The position numbers were made by a program, and so were the translations under genes. Positions 26,868 to 35,342 of a stretch of 64,000 nt of DNA are shown piece after piece. Under the pieces are notes generated by a model. That model did no database searches. It was not told where the DNA came from and saw only the letters and a list, made by a program, of their open reading frames with translations. Origin of the DNA: Xylanimonas allomyrinae (GTDB lineage: Bacteria > Actinomycetota > Actinomycetes > Actinomycetales > Cellulomonadaceae); assembly GCF_004135345.1 (NCBI RefSeq), contig NZ_CP035495.1, positions 62,001-126,000 of the forward strand. The letters are read 5' to 3'. Numbering within the stretch: position 1 is the stretch's first letter; every line of letters starts with the position of its first letter.

Positions 26868-28429
26868 CGCTCATGGCCAACACGTTCCGGCGGAGCGTGT
26901 GGCAGACGATCGGCGTCGTCCTTGGGTCGCTCTACGCTGCGGGCGTCCTGGTCGTCGCCGTCGGCGGCGCGATCGCGGGCGGCACGAGCGACGCCGTCGT
27001 GACCGGGCAGGTCCTGATTGTGGTGGGTGCCGTGCTCGTGCTCGGCTGGTGGCTCGTGCCGGTGTTCCTCTACGGCGTGGACGCCACGCTCGACCCGCAC
27101 CGGTTCGCGACGTACGCGATCCCGCGGACCCGCCTGCTGGCCGGGCTCGCGGTCGCCGGGGTCGTGTCGATCCCGGGGATCGCGACGCTGCTGGCCACCG
27201 TCGGTGCGGCGTTCGCGTGGTGGCGCACGCCGACGGCGGTGCTCGCCGCGCTGGTCGGCGCCGTCCTCGCGGTCGCGCTCTGCGTCGTCGGCTCGCGAGC
27301 GGTCACGACGGCGCTCTCCCCGCTCCTGGAGTCGCGGCGGTCGCGTGAGGTGCTGACGATCATCACGATCGTGCCGCTCATGCTGTTCGGTCCGGCGTTC
27401 TCGTGGTTCGCGCAGCGCACGGAGTCGGCGGCCGAGGCGGGGGCCGACGCCGTTCCGCAGGCGCTCGCGGACATCTCCGCCCTGGTCTCGTGGACGCCCT
27501 TCGGCGCACCGTGGGGCCTGGCTGCCGCGGTGCACGACGGCGCGTGGGTGGCGGCCCTAGGACGGCTCGCCGTCGCGGTCGCGACCCTCGCCGTCGCCGT
27601 CTGGGTCTGGGACCGCGCGCTGACCCGCACGCTCGAACGGCCGGTCGAGGGCGGCGGCAAGGGCGCACGGGGCAAGGGCCTGGGCCTGTTCGACCGGTTC
27701 CCGGCGACGCCCGTCGGCGCCGTCGCGGCGCGCGCCGCGATCTACTGGGTGCGCGACCCGCGCTATTCGACCTCCATCCTGCTCATCCCGCTGCTGCCCG
27801 TGGTGCTGTTCTTCGCGACCCGCTCCGGCGGCAGCGAGGTCATCGTGATCCTCGCGCCGCTGGCGGCGTGGATCGCAGGGTTCGCCATCTCCAACGACAT
27901 CGGCTACGACCACACGGCCTTCGCGCTGCACGTGGCGACCGGGATCCGCGGGAGCGTCGACAGGTGGGGCCGGGCCGTCCCGGTGCTCGTCGTGGGTATG
28001 CCGCTGGTCGTGGCATACGCGCTGGTGGCCGCCGCCCTGTCCGGCCGATGGGAGTGGCTGCCGCCGCTGCTGGGACTGAGCGTGGGCACGCTCGCGGCGT
28101 CGACCGGGGTGTCGAGCCTGGTCTCCGCCCGGTGGCTCTATCCGGTGCCCAGGCCGGGGGAGAGCCCTTTCAAGCAGCCGCAGGGCGCGGCGGGGGCCAC
28201 GATGGTCGCCCAAGCGGCGAGCACGGGCCTCGTCGGGCTCGTGTCGCTGCCAGGCGTGGCTCTGACGCTCCTGGCGATCCTGTTGCCGAGCCCGGTGCTG
28301 GGATGGGTCGCGCTCGTCGTGGCTCCCGTCGTCGGCATCGTCACCCTGGTGGTCGGTGTGCGCTGGGGATCACGCATCTACGACCTCCGGGCGCCCGAGC
28401 TCCTCCAACGCGTGCTGTCGTACGCCTGA
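26837..28429 (+). CDS. ABC exporter permease
   Basis: 530-residue integral membrane protein with about twelve hydrophobic segments, for example TIGVVLGSLYAAGVLVVAVGG, LAGLAVAGVVSIPGIATLLA and LGWVALVVAPVVGIVTLVVG. A large hydrophilic stretch near residues 270-290 (RPVEGGGKGARGKGLGLF) divides the protein. No peptidase or binding domain is visible. The GTG at 26837 has GGGGAGGGG upstream and overlaps the ATPase gene by 31 bases, so the pair forms one exporter of unknown substrate. Confidence 0.8.
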   Translation: MVAQFVRLKLTLMANTFRRSVWQTIGVVLGSLYAAGVLVVAVGGAIAGGTSDAVVTGQVLIVVGAVLVLGWWLVPVFLYGVDATLDPHRFATYAIPRTRLLAGLAVAGVVSIPGIATLLATVGAAFAWWRTPTAVLAALVGAVLAVALCVVGSRAVTTALSPLLESRRSREVLTIITIVPLMLFGPAFSWFAQRTESAAEAGADAVPQALADISALVSWTPFGAPWGLAAAVHDGAWVAALGRLAVAVATLAVAVWVWDRALTRTLERPVEGGGKGARGKGLGLFDRFPATPVGAVAARAAIYWVRDPRYSTSILLIPLLPVVLFFATRSGGSEVIVILAPLAAWIAGFAISNDIGYDHTAFALHVATGIRGSVDRWGRAVPVLVVGMPLVVAYALVAAALSGRWEWLPPLLGLSVGTLAASTGVSSLVSARWLYPVPRPGESPFKQPQGAAGATMVAQAASTGLVGLVSLPGVALTLLAILLPSPVLGWVALVVAPVVGIVTLVVGVRWGSRIYDLRAPELLQRVLSYA

Positions 28430-28503
28430 GCCGAGCCTGCGGCGAGTGCCCATGGTCCGGACGGGCCGGCACCCACGCCGCGCCGTCGGGGCACGGACCG
28501 GCA

Positions 28504-28509
28504 TACCGT
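28504..28509 (+). promoter_or_regulatory. -10 element of the pentapeptide-DinB gene, leaderless
   Basis: TACCGT ends six bases before the ATG at 28516, with no ribosome site. Confidence 0.45.
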
Positions 28510-28515
28510 CGGCGC

Positions 28516-29331
28516 ATGGTCCGTTTCACCCGTGACGACGATCTGCGTGGTCTCGAGCTCGACGGCGCCGCGGCCGCCGGGGCCCGGATCCGCCTGACCG
28601 ACCTGTCGGGCGCGCGGTTCGACCAGAGCTACCTGACGGGCGCCGTGATGCGCGGCGTCGACCTCTCGGACGCCGACGTCGACGGTGCCATCAGTGGGCT
28701 CGTCGTCAACGGTGTCGCCGTCGAGCCGCTCGTCGACGCGGAGCTGAACCGCAGGTTCCCCGGACGCGAGCACCGGCGCTCGGCCCACCCCGCCGAGCAG
28801 CTGCGTGCGTTCGAGGCGGCCCAGGAGCGGTGGACCGCGGCGATCGACCGCGCGACCGCGCGCCCGGGACTGCGCGACGCTCGCGTCGACGGAGAGTGGT
28901 CGATCTCGCAGACGCTGCGGCACCTCGTGCTCGCAACCGACGGCTGGCTGCGCCACGGGGTGCTGGGCATCGACGACGCGTTCAGCCCGATCGGCGTTCC
29001 GTTCGCCGAGTGGGAGGCCCAGGCCGCGTCGATCGGCATCGACCCGCAGGCCGCGCCGTCGTGGGCCGACGTGCTCGACGTGCGCGCGGACCGCGTCGCG
29101 CAGGTGCGACGCTTCCTGACGCAGGCGACGCCGGAGCAGTTCGCCGCACCCACGCCCGGCCTGCCCCCGTGGTACGACGACGTGCCCGAGGACGAGCGGC
29201 GGTCACGGAGCGTGGGCCGCTGCCTCGGCGTCATCGGGAACGAGGAGTGGGAGCACCTACGGTTCACGTTGCGCGACCTGGACCGCCTCGACGCGGACCG
29301 CGCCGCGCTCGACCAGGGCCGCGCCCCGTAG
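28516..29331 (+). CDS. pentapeptide-repeat / DinB-like fusion protein
   Basis: 271 residues. The first ~65 residues are short pentapeptide repeats (LRGLELDGAAAAGARIRLTD, LSGARFDQSYLTGAVMRG, VDLSDADVDGAI). A DinB/YfiT-like four-helix domain follows, with ISQTLRHLVLATDGWLRHGV and the C-terminal IGNEEWEHLRFTLRDLDRL; the His residues could bind metal. DinB-like proteins in actinobacteria are often mycothiol-dependent transferases, so a thiol role is possible. Its TAG stop is part of the -10 hexamer of the next gene, ychF. Confidence 0.75.
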   Translation: MVRFTRDDDLRGLELDGAAAAGARIRLTDLSGARFDQSYLTGAVMRGVDLSDADVDGAISGLVVNGVAVEPLVDAELNRRFPGREHRRSAHPAEQLRAFEAAQERWTAAIDRATARPGLRDARVDGEWSISQTLRHLVLATDGWLRHGVLGIDDAFSPIGVPFAEWEAQAASIGIDPQAAPSWADVLDVRADRVAQVRRFLTQATPEQFAAPTPGLPPWYDDVPEDERRSRSVGRCLGVIGNEEWEHLRFTLRDLDRLDADRAALDQGRAP

Positions 29332-29342
29332 ACTTTCGCGAC

Positions 29343-30428
29343 GTGGCTCTCACCATCGGCATCGTCGGACTGCCCAACGTCGGCAAGTCCACCCTCTTCA
29401 ACGCCCTCACCCGCAACCAGGTGCTCGCGGCGAACTACCCGTTCGCGACCATCGAGCCGAACGTGGGCGTGGTGCCGCTGCCGGACCCCCGCCTGGAGAC
29501 GCTCGCAGGCATCTTCGGCAGCGAGCGGATCCTGCCCGCGACGGTGTCGTTCGTCGACATCGCCGGCATCGTCAAGGGCGCGTCGGAGGGCGAGGGACTG
29601 GGCAACAAGTTCCTGGCCAACATCCGCGAGGCCGATGCGATCTGCCAGGTGACGCGCGTCTTCTCCGACCCCGACGTCGTGCGCGTCGAGGGTTCGACCG
29701 ATGCAGCGGGCGACATCGAGACCATCGCGACCGAGCTCATCCTGGCCGACCTCCAGACCCTCGAGAAGGCGCTGCCGCGCATCGAGAAGGAGGTCAAGAT
29801 CAAGAAGGGCGACCCTGCGCTGCTCGACGCCGGCAAGAAGGCCCAGGTCATCCTCGAAGGCGGCACCACCCTGTTCCAGGGAGCGAAGGCGGCGGGCCTC
29901 GACCTGGCCGACGTCGCCTCGTTCCAGCTCATGACGGCCAAGCCGTTCATCTACGTCTTCAACACCGACGACGCCGGCCTCGCGGACGAGGCCCTGCAGG
30001 CCGAGCTGCGTGCCCTCGTCGCCCCGGCCGACGCCATCTTCCTCGACGCCAAGTTCGAGTCGGAGCTCGTCGAGCTGGAGCCCGAGGAGGCCAAGGAGAT
30101 GCTGGAGGCCAGCGGCCAGGAGGAGTCGGGCCTCGACCAGCTCGCGAAGGTCGGGTTCCACACGCTCGGCCTGCAGACCTACCTCACGGCTGGTCCCAAG
30201 GAGTCGCGCGCCTGGACCATCCGCAAGGGCTGGAAGGCCCCGCAGGCGGCCGGCGTCATCCACACCGACTTCGAGCGCGGCTTCATCAAGGCCGAGGTCA
30301 TCGGGTTCGAGGACCTCGTCGCGGCGGGCTCTGTCGCGGCGGCCCGAGCGGCGGGCAAGGCCCGCATCGAGGGCAAGGACTACGTGATGGCGGACGGCGA
30401 CGTCGTGGAGTTCCGCTTCAACGTCTGA
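29343..30428 (+). CDS. ychF: redox-regulated ATPase YchF (Obg-like)
   Basis: 361 residues, usual length. The P-loop is GLPNVGKSTLFNALT; the switch region is FVDIAGIVKGASEGEGLGNKFLANIRE; the nucleotide-specificity loop lies near FNTDDAG. The TGS-like end is EVIGFEDLVAAGS to EGKDYVMADGDVVEFRFNV. YchF/OLA1 proteins hydrolyse ATP, bind ribosomes and negatively affect the oxidative stress response. The GTG at 29343 is chosen because TAGACT (29329-29334) lies eight bases upstream, again leaderless. Synteny ispH-ychF matches M. tuberculosis Rv1110-Rv1112. Confidence 0.96.
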   Translation: MALTIGIVGLPNVGKSTLFNALTRNQVLAANYPFATIEPNVGVVPLPDPRLETLAGIFGSERILPATVSFVDIAGIVKGASEGEGLGNKFLANIREADAICQVTRVFSDPDVVRVEGSTDAAGDIETIATELILADLQTLEKALPRIEKEVKIKKGDPALLDAGKKAQVILEGGTTLFQGAKAAGLDLADVASFQLMTAKPFIYVFNTDDAGLADEALQAELRALVAPADAIFLDAKFESELVELEPEEAKEMLEASGQEESGLDQLAKVGFHTLGLQTYLTAGPKESRAWTIRKGWKAPQAAGVIHTDFERGFIKAEVIGFEDLVAAGSVAAARAAGKARIEGKDYVMADGDVVEFRFNV

Positions 30429-30516
30429 CTCGTCGGCTCTGCGGGCGACGCCCGCCCCGTGAGACATCCGAGAATTCGCAGGGCACGGGTCCGGTGTGCG
30501 ACCTACCGTCGGAACC

Positions 30517-31250
30517 ATGACCACGGCACTGGGCGACGACGAGCGGGCCGCCTGGTACGAGGCGGAGAACCCCTGGGGGCCCGACGACGACTTCTTCCTG
30601 GCGCTCGCGTGCGAGCGTCCCGAGCGGCGCGTGCTCGACCTCGGGTGCGGCACCGGCCGCCTGACGCTTGCGTTGGCCCGCGCGGGGCATCTGGTCACGG
30701 GTGTCGACCCGGATCGGGCCGCGCTCGCGCTGGCCCGGGGCAAGCCCGGGGCGGACGACGTCATCTGGGTCGAGGGCACGTCGTCGGTGCTGGGCGACGC
30801 CGAGTTCGACGTCGCGCTCATGACGGGGCACGTGGCCCAGGCGATCGTCGACCCGCGGGACTGGGTCGAGACGCTCGCGGACCTGAGGCGTGTGCTCGTG
30901 CCGGGCGGCACGCTGGCGTTCGATGCGCGCGATCCCGCGGCACGGGCGTGGGAGCGATGGAACCCCGCCGACTCGCGCGAGGCGGTGACGCTCGCGGACG
31001 GTTCACAGGCGGTGGGGTGGTACGACGTCACGGATGTGTCGGCTGACGGCGTCGTCACCTTCGACGACCATCGGGTGCTCGCCGACGGCACCGCGACCGT
31101 CGAGGAGGGGTGTCTCGCCTTCCGCCCCGAGGCTCGGCTGCGCGCCGACCTCGCTGCGGCGGGGTTCGTGGTCGACGCCGTGCACGGGGCTGGCTCGGTG
31201 AGCCCGTGGGCGCGGGTGTCGGCGAGCTCGTGGTCGTCGCGCACCGCTGA
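30517..31250 (+). CDS. class I SAM-dependent methyltransferase (3' frameshift)
   Basis: Small-molecule-type methyltransferase of about 244 residues after correction. Motif I is RRVLDLGCGTGRLTLALA (near residue 40), followed by VTGVDPDRAALALA and LRRVLVPGGTLAFDARD. The substrate is unknown. As written the frame continues to 31317 with a low-complexity end. Restoring one G in the run 31186-31189 gives HGGWLGEPVGAGVGELVVVA and a stop at 31250, the ending expected for this family. TACCGT seven bases before the ATG predicts a leaderless mRNA. Confidence 0.78.
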
Positions 31251-31646
31251 GCCAGCGTGGCGGCCTGAGCGCCAAGGCCGTGCAGATCGCGCCGTGTTTG
31301 TGAGGGAGCCTGTGTAACGGTGTCGGATCGTCGGCCGCAGCGGCGACGGCGAGGCCGACGCGGGCCTGGCGCGTGGGGCTCGCGCGCGTGGCCTGCGAGA
31401 ACGTCGCGAGGTCTTCCGTCCCCCGCTGCCTCTCCGGGGTGCAGTCCGCGTGAATCCGGCGTTAAGTACTGATACCGAGTCGGTAACGGTTCTAGCCGAC
31501 AGGCCGGGCAATCTAGACAGCGTCCCGGTGCGACCCCATAGCATCAGCCCGGTCCGCAATATGGACCGGTTGCGCTCCAGGCCACGTCGGTAGGCGCGCT
31601 TCGGTCATCGGCACCACACCTGCCGCTGCCTCAACGGAGGAGAGAT
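31251..31646 (+). promoter_or_regulatory. intergenic promoter region of first peptide importer
   Basis: 396 bases without a gene. TACCGAGTCGGTA (31473-31485) is a 13-bp perfect palindrome; a -10-like TAGACA follows at 31514-31519, leaving a leader of about 120 bases before the ATG at 31647. GGAGGAGAG just before the start is a strong ribosome site. CGGTAA also occurs upstream of the second importer (37471). No riboswitch or RNA fold was recognised. Confidence 0.4.
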
Positions 31647-33323
31647 ATGAAGATCAGGCGTATAGCCGGGCTGACCGCCATGGTCGCGACCGGCGCGCTG
31701 GCCCTGTCGGCCTGCTCGTCGGGCGGTCCGAGCGACGGAGCCGCGACGAACGCGAACGCGACCGGTGCATCGGCCGGCGTCGTGTCCGCGTGGGGTGGAG
31801 AGCCCCAGAACCCGCTGATCCCCACCAACACCAACGAGGTCAGCGGCGGCAAGATCCTCGACCTGATCTTCGCCGGTCTGGTCTACTACGACGCCGATGG
31901 TGCACCGCACAACGAGGTCGCGGACTCCATCACGTCGGACGACAACGTGACGTGGACGATCAAGCTCAAGGACGGCAAGACCTTCTCCGACGGGACCCCG
32001 GTCAAGGCCGAGAACTTCGTCAAGGCGTGGAACTTCGGGGCGACGACGTATCCGGACGTGCCGCAGCAGCTCTCGAACTACTTCTTCAACATCTTCGAGG
32101 GCTACGACAAGACGACGGTCTGCGCCGACGAGGCCTGCGAGGCGTTCCTCGCTCCCGAGTCGACCGAGCTGTCCGGGCTCAAGGTCGTGGACGACCTGAC
32201 GTTCACCGCGACCCTGACCTCGCCGCAGTCGGACTTCCCGCTGCGCCTGGGCTACTCGGCGTACTACCCGCTGCCGGACTCCGCGTTCGACGACATGGAG
32301 GCGTTCGGCGAGAACCCGGTCGGCAACGGTCCTTACGTGCTCACCGAGTGGAACCACAACGTCGAGGCGAAGCTCGCCCCGAACGACGCGTACGACGGTG
32401 ACCGCAAGGCGCAGAACGGCGGCGTGGACATCAAGTTCTACACCGAGCTCGAGCCCGCCTACCAGGACCTGCTCTCCGGGCAGCTCGACGTGCTCGACCA
32501 GGTTCCGGACTCGGCCTTCGGGACGTTCGAGGCCGACCTCGGCGACCGTGCCGTGAACCAGCCGGCCGCGATCTTCCAGTCGTTCACCATCCCGGGCAAC
32601 CTGCCTCACTTCGGTCAGGACGACGAGGGCAGGCTCCGCCGCCAGGCGATCTCGATGGCGATCGACCGCAAGCAGATCACCGACGTGATCTTCCAGGGCA
32701 CGCGGACGCCCGCGACCGACTTCACGTCGCCGGTCATCGACGGCTGGTCGGACAGCGTGCCGGGCAACGAGGTGCTCAAGTTCGACGCGGCCAAGGCCAA
32801 GGACCTGTGGGCCCAGGCGGACGCCATCTCCCCGTGGGAGGGCACGTTCACCATCGCGTACAACGCCGACGGCGGTCACCAGAGCTGGGTCGAGGCAGTC
32901 ACGAACTCGATCAAGAACACGCTGGGGATCGACGCCGAGGGCAAGAGCTACCCGGACTTCGCCACGTTCCGGTCCGACATCACGGGCCGCACGATGACCG
33001 GGGCGTTCCGCTCTGGCTGGCAGGCCGACTACCCGTCGCTGTACAACTTCCTCGGCCCGCTCTACGGCACCGGGGCAGGGTCGAACGACGGCGACTACTC
33101 GAACGCGACTGTCGACCAGCTCCTCACCGAGGGTCTCAAGGCCGACTCGGTCGACGACGCGAACGCGCTGTTCCAGCAGGTCCAGGAGCAGCTCTTCAAG
33201 GACCTGCCGGCGATTCCGCTGTGGTACTCGAACGCGACCGGCGGCTCGGGTGAGGCAGTCGACAACGTCAAGTTCGGGTGGAACAGCGTCCCGCTGCTCT
33301 ACGCGGTCACCAAGCAGGGCTGA
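31647..33323 (+). CDS. peptide/oligopeptide ABC transporter substrate-binding lipoprotein
   Basis: 558 residues. A lipoprotein signal peptide (MKIRRIAGLTAMVATGALALSACSSG) has Cys23 as the lipidated residue, so the protein is anchored outside the membrane. The mature part is a cluster C (SBP_bac_5) binding protein like OppA/DppA: LKDGKTFSDGTPVKAENFVKAW, NPVGNGPYVLTEWNHN, and WQADYPSLYNFLGPLY near the end. It captures peptides or similar ligands for the permeases encoded downstream. The ligand cannot be read from sequence. First gene of a four-gene importer set. Confidence 0.9.
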   Translation: MKIRRIAGLTAMVATGALALSACSSGGPSDGAATNANATGASAGVVSAWGGEPQNPLIPTNTNEVSGGKILDLIFAGLVYYDADGAPHNEVADSITSDDNVTWTIKLKDGKTFSDGTPVKAENFVKAWNFGATTYPDVPQQLSNYFFNIFEGYDKTTVCADEACEAFLAPESTELSGLKVVDDLTFTATLTSPQSDFPLRLGYSAYYPLPDSAFDDMEAFGENPVGNGPYVLTEWNHNVEAKLAPNDAYDGDRKAQNGGVDIKFYTELEPAYQDLLSGQLDVLDQVPDSAFGTFEADLGDRAVNQPAAIFQSFTIPGNLPHFGQDDEGRLRRQAISMAIDRKQITDVIFQGTRTPATDFTSPVIDGWSDSVPGNEVLKFDAAKAKDLWAQADAISPWEGTFTIAYNADGGHQSWVEAVTNSIKNTLGIDAEGKSYPDFATFRSDITGRTMTGAFRSGWQADYPSLYNFLGPLYGTGAGSNDGDYSNATVDQLLTEGLKADSVDDANALFQQVQEQLFKDLPAIPLWYSNATGGSGEAVDNVKFGWNSVPLLYAVTKQG

Positions 33324-33332
33324 CCGGACTCG

Positions 33333-33380
33333 CGTCACGCCGCCCCGGGGCCGGAGAATCGGCCCTGGGGCGGCGTGACG
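33333..33380 (+). terminator. intra-operon stem-loop after the binding-protein gene
   Basis: Arms at 33333-33353 and 33360-33380 pair over 21 positions with a single G-U, enclosing a six-base loop. There is no T-tract. Its place between the lipoprotein and permease genes suits partial termination or mRNA stabilisation, which would keep binding protein in excess. Confidence 0.65.
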
Positions 33381-33416
33381 CCGTAGTGCAGTGTGTGCGA
33401 GTGAAAGGCAACCTTG

Positions 33417-34342
33417 ATGGCCTGGTACGCAGCCAGACGACTACTGCAGATGGTTCCCGTCTTCATCGGGGCGACGCTGCTGATCTATGCGATGGTCTTC
33501 CTCCTACCGGGAGACCCGATCGCGGCGCTCGGGGGTGACCGTGGCCTGCCGCCGGCCGTCGCGGAGCAGATCCGCGCCCAGTACAACCTCGATCAGCCGT
33601 TCCTGGTCCAGTACGGCCTGTACCTCAAGGGCCTGCTCTCGGGCGACTTCGGTATGTCGTTCTCCCGCCGCCCGTGGCCGACCTCCTGGTCGCGGCGTTC
33701 CCGACCACTCTCAAGCTCGCGGCCATGACGCTGGTGATCGAGTCCGTGGCGGGCATCGGCGTAGGTCTGTGGGCGGGCATCCGCAAGGGCGGGATCTTCG
33801 ACTCGACGTTCCTGGTCATCTCGCTCGTGCTGATCGCCGTCCCGATCTTCGTGGTCGGTTTCGCCGCCCAGGTGCTGTTCGGCGTCAAGCTGGGCTGGGT
33901 TCCGCCCACCGTGGGGAGCAACGTCTCGTTCCGGACGCTGATCTTGCCCGCGTGCGTTCTGGCGACGGCGTCGTTCGCGTACATCTTGAGGTTGACGAGA
34001 ACGTCGGTCGCCGAGAACCGCACGGCCGATCACGTCCGCACCGCGATCGCCAAGGGCCTGCCGACCGGCCGTGTCACCCGCGTGCACGTGCTGCGCAACT
34101 CGCTGATCCCCGTCGTGACCTACATCGGCACGGACGTGGGCGCGCTGCTCGGCGGTGCGGTCGTGACCGAGGGGATCTTCAACATCCCGGGCGTCGGGAA
34201 CCTGCTCTTCACGGCGATCACCCGTCACGAGGCGCCGACGATCGTCTCCGTGACGACATTCCTTGTGATCGTCTACCTGATCTCGAACCTGATCGTCGAC
34301 CTGCTGTATGCCGTGCTCGACCCGAGGATCCGTTATGCCTGA
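33417..34342 (+). CDS. peptide ABC transporter permease, DppB type (frameshifted)
   Basis: About 308 residues after correction, normal for DppB/OppB. The N-terminus is MAWYAARRLLQMVPVFIGATLLIYAMVF with the family block LPGDPI. The rest lies in another frame: VADLLVAAFPTTLKLAAMTLV, then the EAA-type loop DHVRTAIAKGLPTGRVTRVHVLRNSLIPV. One missing C in the run 33671-33673 restores FSRRPVADLLVAAF. About six membrane helices. The ATG at 33417 has AAAGG upstream. It overlaps the next permease by eight bases. Confidence 0.85.
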
Positions 34343-35342
34343 CGCACCGCTCGACGACAACCCCGCCACTGGCGTTCCCGGCGACCGCGTCGTTGCGACG
34401 ACGGCGCGCCCGGGCCAGGCGCACTTCGCTGCCGACCTCGACCAGACGCCGGTGCTCGACGCGGTGGACGCCCCTGACGAGGGCGCCGCGCCGACGAGCC
34501 TGTGGAAGGACGCCTGGATCCAGATGCGCGGTCGCGTGCTGTTCTGGGTCTCGGCCGGGCTCATCCTGCTCGTGGTTCTTGTCGCACTGTTCCCGCAGGT
34601 CTTCTCCCAGACCGACCCGCGGTTCTGCGACCTGGGCAGGTCGGTCGGCGCGCCGCGCGCCGGCCACTGGTTCGGGTTCGACCGGCAGGGGTGCGACGTG
34701 TACGCGCGCGTCATCTTCGGTGCGCGGGCCTCGGTGACCGTCGGCGTGCTGACGACGCTCGGCGTCACCGTGGTCGGTGTCGTCGTGGGGTCGATCGCGG
34801 GCTACTTCGGCAAGTGGTTCGACGCGGTCCTGTCGCGCATCACCGACATCTTCTTCGCGATCCCGCTCCTGCTCGCCGCGATCCTCGTCGCGTCGGTGTT
34901 CTCCCAGCACCGCACGACGCTGCTGGTCGCGTCGGTGCTGGCGGTGTTCGGCTGGCCACAGATCGCTCGCATCACCCGCGGTGCCGTGCTCAGCGTGAAG
35001 AACAACGAGTTCGTGACCGCCGCGCAAGCCCTCGGCATCTCCCGGCCGGGCATCCTCGTGCGGCACATCGTGCCGAACGCGATCGCCCCGGTGATCGCGA
35101 CGGCGACGGTCGCGCTGGGCACCTTCATCGTGGCCGAGGCGACGCTGTCGTTCCTGGGCGTGGGTCTTCCGCCGTCGGTCGTCTCGTGGGGTGGCGACAT
35201 CTCGCGGGCGCAGCAGGTCATCCGCACCTCGCCCCAGCTTCTCCTGTTCCCGGGCACGGCTCTTGGCCTGACCGTGCTCAGCTTCATCATGATGGGCGAC
35301 GTCGTGCGCGACGCCCTCGACCCGAAGGCGCGCACCCGATGA
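34335..35342 (+). CDS. peptide ABC transporter permease, DppC type
   Basis: 335 residues: an N-terminal cytosolic region of about 65 residues, one helix (VLFWVSAGLILLVVLVALFPQVF), a periplasmic loop ending GFDRQGCDVYARVIFGARAS, then five helices. The EAA loop is NNEFVTAAQALGISRPGILVRHIVPNAIAPV, followed by EATLSFLGVGLPPSVVSWG. It pairs with the DppB-type protein to form the channel. It overlaps the preceding and following genes by 8 and 4 bases, so translation is coupled. Confidence 0.92.
   Translation: MPDAPLDDNPATGVPGDRVVATTARPGQAHFAADLDQTPVLDAVDAPDEGAAPTSLWKDAWIQMRGRVLFWVSAGLILLVVLVALFPQVFSQTDPRFCDLGRSVGAPRAGHWFGFDRQGCDVYARVIFGARASVTVGVLTTLGVTVVGVVVGSIAGYFGKWFDAVLSRITDIFFAIPLLLAAILVASVFSQHRTTLLVASVLAVFGWPQIARITRGAVLSVKNNEFVTAAQALGISRPGILVRHIVPNAIAPVIATATVALGTFIVAEATLSFLGVGLPPSVVSWGGDISRAQQVIRTSPQLLLFPGTALGLTVLSFIMMGDVVRDALDPKARTR

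Noticed and set aside
28629-31559. 976-residue open frame on the minus strand
   Set aside because: Antisense to the pentapeptide-DinB gene, ychF and the methyltransferase. Composition is low complexity (Ser/Arg/Ala) and no motif is recognisable.
31251-31646. Search for a tRNA or small RNA in the largest intergenic gap
   Set aside because: No cloverleaf, conserved TTC-loop sequence or terminator-bounded RNA was seen.
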